Shown piece after piece: positions 14,350 to 27,311 of a stretch of 64,000 bases of DNA. The DNA comes from Motacilla alba alba (taxonomy: Eukaryota; Chordata; Aves; Passeriformes; Motacillidae): the NCBI RefSeq assembly GCF_015832195.1, contig NC_052018.1, forward strand, positions 26,936,115 through 27,000,114. Direction: 5' to 3'. The notes under the pieces were generated by a model. The model was not told where the DNA came from. It searched no databases and saw only the letters and a program-made list of their open reading frames with translations. The stretch's first letter is position 1, and every line of letters begins with the position of its first letter. The position numbers and the translations under genes were made by a program.

Positions 14350-14908
14350 TGTGGTTTTCACTGAGTTACAGTAGCAACTGTGGGTCTGTGTTCTGGATTC
14401 CTACTGAGAACAGTGTTGGTAATACAGAGATGTTTTAGTTGATGTCACACAGTGTTTGCACACAGTCATGGCCTTTCCTGCTCCTCACCCCACTGGACCA
14501 GTGAGCAGGCTGGGAGTGTACGGGAAGTTGAACCGGCACACAGCCTGCTCCTGACTGCCCAAAGGGACACCCCATCACAATCAGCTGTGTCTCAATCAGC
14601 ATGTAAAGCTGGGTGAAGAAGAAGGAACATTTGGTTTGATGGCATTTGTCTTCCCAAGTCAATGTTGCAAGTGATGGAGCAGGGCTTTCCTGGAGATGGC
14701 TGAGCCTCCACCTGCCTGTGGGAAGTGGTGATTGAATGCCTGGTTTTGCTTTGCTTGTCCATGGCTTAGCTTTACCTGTTGAACTGTCTTTATCTCCACT
14801 CACAAGTTTTCCTACTCATACCTTTTGATACTCTCCCCCATCTCACCTGGGAGGGCTGAGCAAGTGGCTGAGTGGGGGTTAGTTGCCAGCTGAGGTTAAA
14901 CCATGACA
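14350..14908 (+). mobile_element. Solo LTR of an avian ERVL family, plus orientation
   Basis: About 559 bases that begin tgtggtttt and end ggttaaaccatgaca, the typical ends of a widespread bird ERVL LTR. Inside are other remembered landmarks in the right order: acagtgttggtaatacag, gctcctcaccccac, the TATA region near 14601 (atgtaaagctgg, decayed from a TATAAA form), tttcctggagatggctga and aactgtctttatctc. The TATA and polyadenylation motifs are mutated, so this is an old, probably inactive copy. No convincing 4-5 bp target duplication is seen. No internal viral genes flank it. Confidence 0.87.
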
Positions 14909-15789
14909 TTTTATAAATATTAATTAGGATTCCTGGATAGAAAGCATTTTTCTATTCAAGGACTGTGTTACTGGAGAGAAATAGGAATTTTAAAAAGTAT
15001 TCTGTATCACACACTATAGAAATTACCTTAAAAGCTGTCCTGAAAGCAAGATGAGAATGACATGTAGAAATTATTAGTACAGAAAGAGTTAAAAATGCAG
15101 AGTACTGTTATGTATCATCTAGTCTTTCTTCCAGATTTAATTTCTAATTATATCTTAATGCTGGAGAATGGCTGACATGCATAAACACGAACATAATTTA
15201 TTCATCAGTAATTTGGCATTTAATTAAAATATTACTGCATTCTCATTGAGTGCATAAGAAAGACTGTTGTAAATATGACAGGTCAAAAAAACTCTGTAAT
15301 ATTAAATGAGGGAATAGAAAAACATAGTACTTGAAACATCCTAAACAGAATTTTACAAGGTACTTTACAAAATAAGGAACTAAAATAAATGACTTCATGT
15401 AATTTTTTTTTTTTTCTGGGAGGAAGAAATGATTTTATAATCAATAAAGTGCATGACAGATGAGAGAGTAAACAACAGCCCATAGTTAAACTGGGTATTG
15501 GGGTTTACTTAAGAACTGATGAGACTAGAGCTATTACCCTAGTTGTTTATCTCATGCACTCCCACGTGCCCTCAGTTCCCTCATGCCCTGTTATGTTCAC
15601 TGGGTTTCCACTTTCACTTCTAGCAGGGAGGTTGCTGGTGGTCTGGGAAGCTTGAGTGGAAAGTCATGTTGATTCACACTGAGCTGCTGTCTGTAGTAAT
15701 TGGTCTTGACTGTTGCCAGCCATGGTCCCTGTGCATCCCCTGGTATTCATCTCCAGGCACCTCTCTTATTTTTAGTACCCTCCCCCACT

Positions 15790-16745
15790 TCCAGGACCTT
15801 TCTTCCAGCCAGGAGGTTTATCTTCTTTCCTGGCCAGCCTTAAGTCATCTGGGACCTCAACTTTTAGCCAAAACTGATGACAAATAATGAGAGTGGCTGG
15901 TGAGCTCTTCCGTCACCTGTCTCAGTGCCCTTGGGTGAATTCCATCTGGCCCATCATACTTCAGAGTGTCTAAGTGGCTCAGCAGGTCACTAATTACTTC
16001 CTTCTGGATTACAGGGTGTCTATTCTGCCCCTACCAGCTCAGGCAGCTGGTTGCCCTGAGGATAACTGGTCTTTCTGTTAAAGACTGAGGTAAAGAAGGA
16101 GTTAAGTACCTCAGACTTTTTCTAGGTGACAATGTTACCCTCCAAGGAAATGGAGACTTTTTTTCCTTTTGCTACTAATGTATTTATGAAAATGCTTTTT
16201 ATTACCTTTCACAGCAGTGGCCAGATTGAATTCTAGTGGAGCTTTTGCCTCTCTAATTTTCTCTCTACATGACCTAATGATATCCTTGTACTCTCTGTGA
16301 GTTGCCTGCCCTTTCTTCCAAAGGTCTTAAACGGTCTTTTTGTCCTAAGTTCCTGCAAAAGCTCCCTGTTCAGCCAGGCCACCCTTCTTCCCCACTGGCT
16401 CATCTCTTGGCACATGAGGTTAACCTCCTCTTTGTTATCAAAGAGGACTACTTTGTTATTAAATACTGTTTTCTAAGGGACTTTCTGAAATAGAGTACTG
16501 AAGATGGACCTAAAGTCCATCCTCTGTGAGTTCAAGGTAGAGATTTAGTTGATCTCCTACCTTACATCACGGGGAATTGAAAACTCTACCATTTCAGGAT
16601 TGCCCCAGACGGCCTCTGACCACCAATAGTCTCTGCGCAGAAATACATTGTGAGATCAGCCTCCTAAATGATGCTTTTATCTCATGTCACTTTATTAACT
16701 GCAGGCTTCAGAGTCTGCTACTATTGTTTGGTCCAGGTGTTGACA
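15790..16745 (-). mobile_element. CR1 LINE fragment, minus strand (5' part of ORF2)
   Basis: On the plus strand the order of landmarks is the reverse complement of CR1 ORF2: catctggcccat, taagtggctcagcaggtcac, aaagactgaggtaaagaagg, gttgcctgccctttcttcc, ccctgttcagccaggcc, ttggcacatgagg, ggaattgaaaactc and agacggcctctgacc. That is a nearly 1 kb endonuclease/early ORF2 segment, with scattered stops and indels. A dead fragment. Confidence 0.82.
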
Positions 16746-19700
16746 AAGTGTACAACCACTCATATTGATTGAAGTAGCAGGTTTCTGTTTAAGAATTAAA
16801 AAGTTCAATTTTGGATATTCATATATGTGTACTTTTATCTGCTGGCTGCTATTGTTTACAATTTAATTTTTTTTTCCCCTACAGCAATATCATATTTTAG
16901 CATGTCCCAGTGTAAGATACATTGCTGGTAGATGACTTTCCCTTCTTGGAATGACTGTAAGGGTACACTAAACAATGTTATGTTCTTACTAGTGCGGTTG
17001 TCCTAAAGGAAGACTGTTAAATGCTGGTATAAGTAATATTTATCTTTCATGCAATTGGAAAACTATTTGAATTTTGCCCCAAATGTGTTTTTGTTACAAA
17101 CACTCTGAATTTACTTGAGAGTGAACAAATACTCTAATTACACTGTTGAGAGCAGCAAGGAGAACTATCAATAACAAAGTAATTAAGAAGTTTGATACTT
17201 ATGACCTTATGTTCAATCTCTTTTAGATTCCTAATTCTCCAAGGCATCAAAATGCTACCCAATATAGTTTCTTTCCTCCAAAAGATTTGAAGAAATTTCA
17301 TCTGCAAATAAAACTCTGTGACAGAATTCACTTTGTCAAACATTATCTGCCTAAGAGATTTGAAACTTGACTGAGATGACCACCATGGTCTCCCCGTAGA
17401 CAATCTATATGCAGAGAAGTATCTCCAGCTCATCACATTCTAAGAAAAGTAACCAGCTTTCTCCATCGACTAGAGAATGGTGCTAAATAAAACAACTGTG
17501 ATGAGTGAGGAAAAATTCCTACTTCTGCTCACCATGTCACACTTAAAATTGGTGTTTTGATTATATAGCTGAAAAACATCCCATGGAAAACACTTCCTAA
17601 AAGCATTTCCCATAAATCATATGCTTCTACAGCAGAGAATGGAGCTTAGCTTACCTTTTTACAATCTAAAGTAATCTTTCTAACATTTTAAGCGGCTTAA
17701 GTTTGCAACGAGGGACTGAATGTAACAGAATGTGACTCTAACCTAGGAAAATCTTAAAACATGGAGAGATAGTAACAGGAAACATTATCAAGACTGAGAA
17801 GTTTTATTTTTAGTGTGAAGAACTGGAAGAAAAAATAACAGTCCACAAACAAGAAATAAGGAAACTCCAGATGCCTTTTCAGCAGATTTCTGTCTTTCCT
17901 TCCAACACGTGAGAAATATTCAAAATTGCACAGGAAATAAGAAGAAGTGCAGCAGAAGAACATGCCACTGTCTTGCATTAAACTATTCACTTTTGATTAA
18001 GATTATGAATAATTAAGGAATAGTTAAGGAGTTGACTTTCATGGATGTAGATTATTTGACAGAAAAATGTTATAAATGGATTACTCACATCTTCCCATCT
18101 TCTTATAAACCCAAAGGTTGTGAGAGGGCAAGATCACAGTGAGGTAGAAAACATAATGAACTAAAACTGTGTTATACTGAAATTATCAGGTGGTCATGTT
18201 GTTCCAGAGTAACATTGGAAATTTTAGATATTTTGCATCCATTGATCCTAACAGCTTTTGTTTATCTTAAAGACTACCTGAACCCAACTACTATGTCATT
18301 GATGAGTTGGGTACCCAGCTCTGACTTGGCAACAGGCAACACCACTTGTAAAAATAATTGTTCTTTCCAACTACAAAACAAGTCTCAAAACAAGAATAAA
18401 AAAAGAAACCTGAGGAAAATCTGGGAGATTATTCTCAATGGCAGAGAATACTTTTCATTTTTACCTTCAAACTGAGCTATATTTTTCAGCCATTCTTTCT
18501 TGAGTAACTTTAAGCCATGAAGGGCAGCTACATTTAAAGCACTGATATTAGTCATTTAAGAGGGTCATTGTATCAAAGCAGATCAGATTTAATAACATCA
18601 GCCAAATGCTCATCATTGTATCAACAAAACAACCTTATGAATGCAGTCAGGCAGTTAAAAGATGTAAGATGTATGTTTTGCTTACTTTCTTCATTAAAAA
18701 AAATAATATTTGCTTTCCTTGTGAAAAATTTAGACAACTCATTCAGTAATCAAGACTTAAAATATCTAAGCTATACAATTAAATTATGAAAATAAAATGT
18801 ACCAAGGCAAGTAGATTGTGCTTTGTCATTTGCAAAGGGCTTAGAAGGTCTTAGGAGGTACAAATATACATTTTAATGTAAAAATAGTAATTTATTCAAT
18901 TAATCCAACATGATAAAAATCTGTCAAAGGTTGCAAGGCTATATTCCCAAATTAGAGAATTTACCTTAGTCTGTTTATATTAGAAAGTTACTCTGAGGGG
19001 AAAAAGTTATTTATGGTAAATAAAACTAATCTCACTTGCAACCAGAACTATCTCATCTCTTAAGACTTCTGAATGCTGCCAAATTTCTTTCATATACTTT
19101 AATTCAGTCAAAAATACTTTATATCTTCTGGTTTATGAAATGGATTTTATAATTGATAAATGCTGGAAGCCAGTTACTGATGTCACACTTGTGTTTATAG
19201 TGCTCAGAAGAGATTTAATCATTTCCTATCATTTCCATTCCATACTTACTCAATTTTATAACATCAGTGAACTATGTTAGTCAGTTAGTTCTAAGAAATT
19301 AATGCATTTTCAATTGAGTAATGTAATTTGGCCTCCAGCCTTCATCCTTACAGATGTAAAAATTTCACATTTTATCTTGCTATTTAAATAGGATTTTTTT
19401 TGGCAGTAAAGGAATGCCAAGTCACTTTTTTTTTGTCAAGTAGGACTTTGTATGGGTTCTAGCAGTGCAGCATCATCTCCTATCTACCTCTTAATTTTAG
19501 CAGGGGTACACAGAGGGAAAATGAAGAAATCTGGCTTCAGAAAACTGGTAAGAAGCACAAATATCTCAAAAAATTTGTGCACTGCATAGAGACAGGTGTT
19601 TTCTTAAAATTAATTTTATTTGTGTTCATGTTTTCTTTTTGGCACTGTTGGCAATTTTAACAACGCATTGTTTTATGAGCTGAAAACCTTCCTTCTCTCC

Positions 19701-22700
19701 ATACACAGATAAATTACCTTAGATTTCTGCTATTGCCAACCATTGCTTTATTGAAATTTCAGAGTTTCAAAAGAAATCTTTATACCTAATACTGTGTCTA
19801 GAAATTTGCCAAAGACTTTAGCAGTATGTGGGTAGGAACTGAATGAGAGGAAACAAATCCCAAATTTCTCTTTATATTATACACATAATTTTGAGCAAAT
19901 TTTAAAAAATATACATGAAAATGTAAAAACACCTGCAGTTTAGCACAGATGAAGCAGCATTTCTCTGTTCTCTGAACATTTTACACATTAAAGAACTTGG
20001 TGTTCTGAGAGTCAGAATTTCTTTCTTTTTATAACTCTTCATTTAAAAGTTTATACATATATTCCCATTTCTTATGCTTCTGATTTCTACTTTTCATATG
20101 CCAGTGTATTTGAACGTAAAAAAAAGGGACTTTTCATTCTCACAAATATATCAAGGTCTGTCCTGAGTTTTAGGCTACATTTCTGAAGAATCTTTTCTTT
20201 AGCCAAGAGCTGCAATTTCACTTTTAAAGAAGGAAGGAGAAAAAAGGAAAGGATACAACAGGATTTAAAGCTGTTCTTTTTCTGAATAGTTATTTCAACC
20301 ACGATCAATAGTGTTGGGGGTTTTTTAACTGTTCTCCTAGTGTTTTAAGGCTGCAGGGGGCACTGATGCACTGTTTATCTACAGTGCTGCAGAGCAAGAG
20401 TCAGACAGGATATGATTAAACAGTCCTGCAGGTTACAGATTGAGAAAAAAACATATAAACTATTTATAATCAATTTAGGTCTTGAGAAATTAGGCAATTG
20501 TAAAATATTTATATGAGTTTTGGAGGGAAATTCATGTTTCTTTTACTGGTTAATATATTTGTTTTTCTGCTGCAATCCAGTGGTTGTGGAGATAAGAATG
20601 TTTTCTTAACTTTACAACCAAGGTCCTTTGAAGGATGATATATCTTTCTAGTCTTGCATTACTTAATATTACAACCTTAAACAAACAATCCCTGTCCTGC
20701 ACAGAAAATAAAATTTTGCTTAGCATCTCTCCAGAGAAGCCTGTTTATTCACTGTAGGTAATAACAACTTCATTTATTAATCAGCCAATATATATACTAC
20801 CTGATTCACCAAATCACTTAGGTAAGGATTTATTGCAATTAGAAATAATTATGTTTGTAAAGAAATAATTGCATATTACTTCAGTTTATTTAATATTTTA
20901 TGTTATAAAACCTTGGAGTGAGCGCATCTAAGATGCAGAGATTTCTTGATAATAAGAATGTAAGACAATTTATGACTCAGCAACACACATAAGAGATGCA
21001 GCCATGTCTCATCATGTGTTTTGCATTTATTCTTTACTGCCTATTTATTCTTTAATTCCTTTCTGCACATAATCAGTCTTATTTTTTTTTTAATGCAGGT
21101 TGTATTAGAGTTCAATTTCTTCTGTTCTTCTCAGGTCTTAGCACTTCCTGCATTTACAACTGTACTAAGGTATGGCTGCTTGGAGAACCCTTTCTAGAAG
21201 GACATGAAGTATAATCTTAACAAAGCAACAGGAAGAAGCCACCACTTCAATTGGTAGTTTGCACCAATTATCATCATTTATACCACAGCTATTTTGGGGG
21301 GTTATTATCAATTCAGACCTTCAGTTACAAATTTCAGCCATTGTTTCTAACGTGCTGGTCCCTGCAGAGCTAAAGAAACCTACTCTGCATCCTGTGCTTC
21401 TCTTTATTAAAGAAGGGTGCTACCTTTGTATACACCATAATCCACACAGTCACATTTCAGCAAAAAACTCGAGACACTGTATTATTAAACTATCTTTCTG
21501 CATCCCTTTTTATAAAAAATATCACCGATTTCTATGAGGGTTTTTGAATTATATCTTTCATATTTTATGGTTTTTAGGTTCTGCTGCATTGCACATCAGG
21601 ACACAATGAAATACAGTACAACCAATATCACAATCAATAGTGTACACAGAAAGGAAATTGTTTTCCTCCTTTCTTGCTCACACACACAGAAATCACATTT
21701 ATCATTTTGCTCCAGAAGCTTACATTGAGTTGCTTGTCTAATTAACTAAAAGTAACTCTTCAGGACATAGCTTTCATTTTGATTTTGAGAACATAAGGGA
21801 CATCTTTAAAAAAACTGTTGTAAAATTTTTGATTCCTGATGAGTTTTTGACTTGAAACAAACTATTTTATAAAAAATACTCTGCCAAAGAGAAGTTCAAA
21901 CAGTCTTTTTAATTATGGAAAATATAAAAAATAGAGGAATATTACTTGTGATGGATTTTGTTTTCTCTAAATTCACACCAAGTTATATGATGATGAGTGT
22001 TTCACTTTTAGCTTTGTTAAATGAGATTTTTCCAAACCCACAAATACTTTCTAAGTTACAGAGTCCATGATCTATTCACCAACACAGCGAAGGATATAGA
22101 ATGGATACCAGCAGAATGCTGCCAGACAGAATAAAACTGAACTTCCAAACTTTTCTCTTGTCATTCTGGATGTTAGCAGTTGAAAGTAACTCTGAAGATT
22201 TCTTATTACTTCTGTACAAAATTTAAAAGTCAAAAAGAAAGTATTATACCAATTCAAGTTTGCAGTAGGCAAATTATTTCTTTGAGTGTGAATTTCATTC
22301 TCACCGATTCTCTCTAATATGCCTCTCTTCACAATGCAGCCTGGTACAATACCAGGAGCAACTGCAGCTCCATTATGAAGCACTTTCTGCACATAACTCG
22401 GAAGTCATGGAAACCTGCTCCAAAGTTTAATTATTTCTGAGTATATAACAAAACACTTCTCCATTTCCAGGTTTCTGTAATTGGAATGACAGCAAATGCT
22501 AGCACTAAAGTTAAGTGTGACTGTAATTCAATAGAGAAAGCATGCAAGATAATTTCTTTTTCCATTTGATTGTTTTTAGACAATTCATCATTTTATATAC
22601 TTAGCTTTTCTTAACCACTGCTTATAATAGATGCAAGACTAGATATACAGGGAAATATTCTTAAAGCAAAATTTTGTCAAACTATACATGCACCGATCTT

Positions 22701-23911
22701 CAAAACCATATTTTAAATGGACAGAACAAAACTGAGTTCATTTTTTCTATTCTAAGAAAGTAGAAGAAAAGGATGTTATTATTCATATACCTGTCTGGCC
22801 CAAGTAATTATTTCAGAAAGCTACTGAACCCTACCAAATGATGTCTTGTGTCACTAAGATAACTTTCCTTAAGAATTAGGTAAAGTTTTCAAAGAGTATT
22901 TCTATGGCTATGACGCATGATATTATTAATACTGTGAAAAACATATGTAGCAAAATTTTAAGAACTTTGAAAAATGGCTTTATATTTAACTTCTGTGAAT
23001 CTGCACAGGTTTTATGGGAAAGTTGGTATGTTCTCAACCTTTTTGTTTTAATTCTTGGAAATACCTTCTATTTTCACATTAATGATATTATTTTGTTTTA
23101 GGGGGAAGCTGTGCTGAAATCTAAAATGAAAAAGTTACATTAATTAATGAAAAAATATATAAAATATATCTAAAGATCATAAATCTTTAAAATATATTTT
23201 CTTGTGCTTTTCTATGCTTTTATACTTCAAAAGCTAATAATGTTCAAGCATAGTGCTTTTTTGGATGACAGAATTTCCAGGGAAGGATAGATATTCAAAA
23301 CAATTTGGCAAAAGGAAATGAACACTGTTGATAACCTAGAACAACCCAAATGTTGTAGCAATTTGTAGCATTTCTGGAACTATGATCCTTGATGTAAAAA
23401 CATTCTCCTTCACTGAAGCTAAAAATAGACAGCTGAAATCCTGCACCTCTCCAGCCATTAAATAACCACATAATCCGCAGGTAAGAAAGGCTGAAAGACT
23501 GCCATAAGGCTTTTAAACTATCTTAGCAGCCTTCTAATTCTGATCAGTCCTGACAGTGAGGAAGCTCCAGAGGTATGGAGGTATGGAGAATTCATCCATT
23601 GTGCTATCCTTTGGACTGTAATGCCTCCCAGAATTTCTCCATGCTGGTCCACTGAGCTCTGTCACATCCTTAACTCTCTTACCTCCTACGTAAGAACTTG
23701 TGATGACCCAGTGAACAGACATCTGACAGGCAATCTCTCTCACTTTCATGATTTGGGAATGTGCTTTGGACGGATGCAGAAGCTTTATACACCAAGCACA
23801 CTTTGTGGGGCTTTGAATCTACTACTCAATGTAAATAGGCCATAGCAGACAAAGATTCTTGCTGTAACAGAAGTCTTAAACTCATATTTTTCTTTCCTAA
23901 AATAGTTAGAA
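16746..23911. other. Unique intron sequence, nothing recognised
   Basis: About 7.2 kb of AT-rich intron. Open frames here are all under about 100 codons, in no consistent strand, and I recognise no domain, repeat family or RNA gene. Confidence 0.65.
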
Positions 23912-24402
23912 TTAGAGTCATAGAAGAATTTGGGTTGGAGGGGATGTTAAGGACCAGTTAGTGCCAGCTCTCCACTGTCATTGGCCAGGCCCTCCCACTA
24001 GACCAGGCAGCACAAAGTCTGATTAAACCTGGCCTTGAAAACTTCCAGAGATGGAACGGCTTCTCTGGGCAACCTGTTCTACTGCCTCACCACTCACAGA
24101 AAAGAATTTTTTCCTAACACCTAATCTAAATCTTCAGTTTAAAGCCAGCCCCTCTAATCACTACATACCCTAATAAGAAGTCCTTCCCCAGCCTTCTTGG
24201 AAGTACCCTTCAGGTACTGGAGGATCCAATAAGGTCTTCCCAGAGCCCTTCCTTCTCTGGGCTGAACACTCCCAACTCTCTAACCTGTTTTCATAGGACA
24301 GGTGCTCCAGCCCTCCGGTCAATATAGTGGCCTCCTCTGGATTTGCTGAAATGGGTCCATGTCGTTCTTGTGTTGGGCACCCCTGAGCTGGATGAAGTAC
24401 TG
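23912..24402 (-). mobile_element. CR1 LINE 3' end, minus strand
   Basis: Starts with the reverse complement of the CR1 3' tail (agagtcatagaag, then gggttggagg) and continues through ccactagaccaggcag, ggcaacctgttctactgcctcac, aaagccagcccctc, tcaggtactgga and ggtgctccagccctc. The minus strand reads a degenerate CR1 ORF2 C-terminus (LEHLSYENRLES). It stops at an 18-bp tandem duplication at 24403-24438. Confidence 0.9.
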
Positions 24403-24438
24403 TGAACAAATTCTACACTATGAACAAATTCTACACTT
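24403..24438. repeat. 18-bp tandem duplication
   Basis: Two copies of tgaacaaattctacact(a/t), the second starting at 24421, placed exactly between two oppositely oriented CR1 pieces. It may mark a repaired breakpoint. Confidence 0.85.
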
Positions 24439-24447
24439 CTAAAACTC

Positions 24448-24511
24448 ACCCACTGCGGTCCCTCCCATCCTCACCCATCCTGTGCTTCTGTGAATGTGTG
24501 ATTTTGTGATG
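24448..24511 (+). mobile_element. CR1 3' tail fragment, plus strand
   Basis: cactgcggtccctcccatcc followed by degenerate attctgtg-like repeats (gcttctgtgaatgtgtgattttgtgat) is the sense 3' end of a CR1 element. It lies head-to-head against the minus-strand CR1 just before it, separated by the short tandem duplication. Confidence 0.65.
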
Positions 24512-25459
24512 CATGAAGGGATCAGTTTATATGGAATGGTTTAGCATTTGAGGTGAAAGAAGCTTTATAAATTCCATTAATAAATTTAGTAGTCTAGAGT
24601 AAGAATCACCAGTAACTGGAGACATTAAATATTATATAAATGAACAAAAGAAGATCCAAAGGTGTGACTGGAGTGCAAAGGCACTCCATCAATGGAGCCT
24701 TTATTTTAGCACATTACATCGATACCTTATAAAATAATGAATTACACATGAGCAGTAGCAGAAAGACAATTTCATTAAAAAGCAGCTGTGAGTCTTGTTA
24801 ACAAAAAATATTTCCTTTTTCACAGCTGTGTCAGAGTGTTTTCCAAAATATTTAACTGAGATATTACTTATTTTCAGTAACACACTGTCTTAGGTATTGT
24901 ATGCATACATTGACATATATACTTGCAAGTTCATCCTCGATAAAAGTGAAAGGAAAAAATGCATGGTATCCTTTGATACTTGTCTTGTTTCCATGCAAGT
25001 ACCTGGCAATTTCAGCAGAAATCACAGTCTCATATAAGTGTTCATTACAGACACACACTAATGGACAGTAACTGCCACCGAATTCTGTTGATAGAATTAA
25101 GAAACAATTTTCTCTTAGTATAATGCATATGCATAAATCTACAGAGGGATAATTAAGGTCAAGATAAACATCGGCAAGTACTATTAATAATCTAAAAATA
25201 GAGAGTTTTCATAAAAAAAGATTAAGAATAGTTTTGTGGTATGCTGGTGACTGACAATCTTTTCCAGAAACAAGCAGAGAAATGTAATGTTTGCAAACAC
25301 ACATTCTCTCACCTGCATATATTTGACACACAGATTTATCTAATATCTATCAGAAACAATTTTCATAGAATACTTCAAAAGATTGAGATAAAGGGCTTCT
25401 GTAACATTTTAGAGTGATTTTGAGTATTTATAACAGTAGGAAAGATTACATATGTCACT

Positions 25460-25492
25460 TCTTTCTTTCTTCCTTTTTTTTTTTTTTTTTTT
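25460..25492. repeat. Pyrimidine/poly-T tract
   Basis: (TTTC)n leading into 19 consecutive T at 25474-25492. It could be the reversed A-tail of an unrecognised retrocopy, but no gene-like sequence is seen to its left or right. Confidence 0.8.
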
Positions 25493-27270
25493 AACACCGA
25501 AGTCTGTCACTGTACAGTCATTATCTAAACAGGAATGCCAGAAGAAGAAGAAAAGGTAACAGAAGAATAGAATTCATGTATGCACAGAGAGCAGATAGGA
25601 AATTGTACAGAGCAGGAAACTCACAAAGGAATAGAAAATATTGCAAGCAAATGCAAAACATGAAGGAAATCAAGAAGGGCAAATCAAGTAAAGGGATGAA
25701 AGCATATGAAAGCAACCCAGGCCCTGGAAAAGGAGTTAGAGGCAAACACAGGGAAAAGTTATTAGCGAGCAAAAGCAATAGATGAGAGAGGGAACACATA
25801 ACAAAATAAATGCATAAAGAACATCAAATTCTTGTTATCACTCTCCTTGTTAGGATTGTGCAGAAATGTTATTAAAGCAATATCATGCATCATGCATGTG
25901 GTGAATTCAAATGAATGATATTTCTGAAACTTTAACTTCAGTTCTGTATTTCAGAAACATTTAGTTCAATCTCCATATTAATCATGTTAACCAGAAAAAA
26001 TGCATAAAACCTCTTGAGGTAAGTAGTGTCAGTGTTCTTCATTTAATAATTTTCTTCTATAATGTTGATGGTCACTATATATTCTTCTTTGTCTTTCTTT
26101 TTTGTGTGTTTCAGAATTAAGCACGTAACTTTAAACTCTTGAGGAGAAGATAAAAACACAGGTAATGTAAGGAGTGAGATGTTGGGATGTAAGAATTTAA
26201 CTGGTAGTCTCTCACATATAACAGAAGCTCAATGCTTTTTATAGGATCTTGCATTTATTAATAAACTAAGATGTAAGTGGACAGAAGAGCTTAAGCTTGA
26301 AACTCTATGATTTCTCTTTTGATTTTGAGCTAGCTTGCATGTTTGATTGACATTAAATTTTTCAGTTCAGGTGGATTCATACGAAGAAACTCTTCAAGCT
26401 GACCTGAGTCTTCTATGGACTCTTAGGATGTGCTCTAACACACAGCATGCATCAGCATAACCACTTTCCTTGGAAAGTGGAATGGTAACAGTAGGACTTT
26501 CACAACTGACTGAAAAATAACTTCCAGCAGATGAACTTTCCCCTATTTAAAGTATGCAGTTCATTCCGAAGACAGAAGCCAAACACCTTCAGATGCCTGG
26601 TGTCAGATGCTCCGAGTTGTGATGTTTTATAATATACTGAAAACCAGGAAGTTCCACAGTGGAAAAAATGCTGAGAAATTGCACAGGAGACTGACTTCAC
26701 AAAGGTGTTGTGGTCTGTGGGGATTTCTGTAAAATATCACAGAAAACTACAGAACAGAAAAGGGAGTAGTCACACATGAGGAAAGGGATTTGGATCTTGT
26801 TGGAAAGTGCATGAGTGAGGCGAAAGTGGAACTGAGGGCTTACTGAAAACATGTAGAGCTCTCCAAAGTGTATTGCATAGCTCCTGAGAAAATTGCCATA
26901 TATTAGGAAACCCATCCTCAAGTCCTCTTGATGGAATGGACCTTGGGTAATACACTTTTAAGAGCCTCTTTCCAAAATGCAAATAACAATCAGACTTTTT
27001 GCTGAAATATAGCTCAGCTTCAGTCTGAGAACACATATTAAGATAAATGAATAAGAAAGCAAAATATTTTTTAAAATCTACCACAGTTCTGTCCAATGGG
27101 CAGTAATGAAGAACTTAGCTTATTAGCTCCACTCTGAGAGTCCAATTCACTACTGTACATTTGCATCCATCAGTATAACTTCTCTTAGGAAAACAGTTAA
27201 TAGTATTTTTCTGTTTCATAGATACATTTATTTTTCTTTTCATGAAAAAACAGGGCTTGGATAGGTACAG

Positions 27271-27311
27271 GTATATATGTATATATGTACATATTTTCTG
27301 TGTGTGTGTTT
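27271..27311. repeat. TA/TG microsatellite region
   Basis: Units of gtatatat followed by a tgtgtgtgtt stretch. Confidence 0.75.

Noticed and set aside
14435..14803. 122-codon minus-strand open frame
   Set aside because: It lies entirely within the ERVL-type LTR at 14350-14908, antisense to it.
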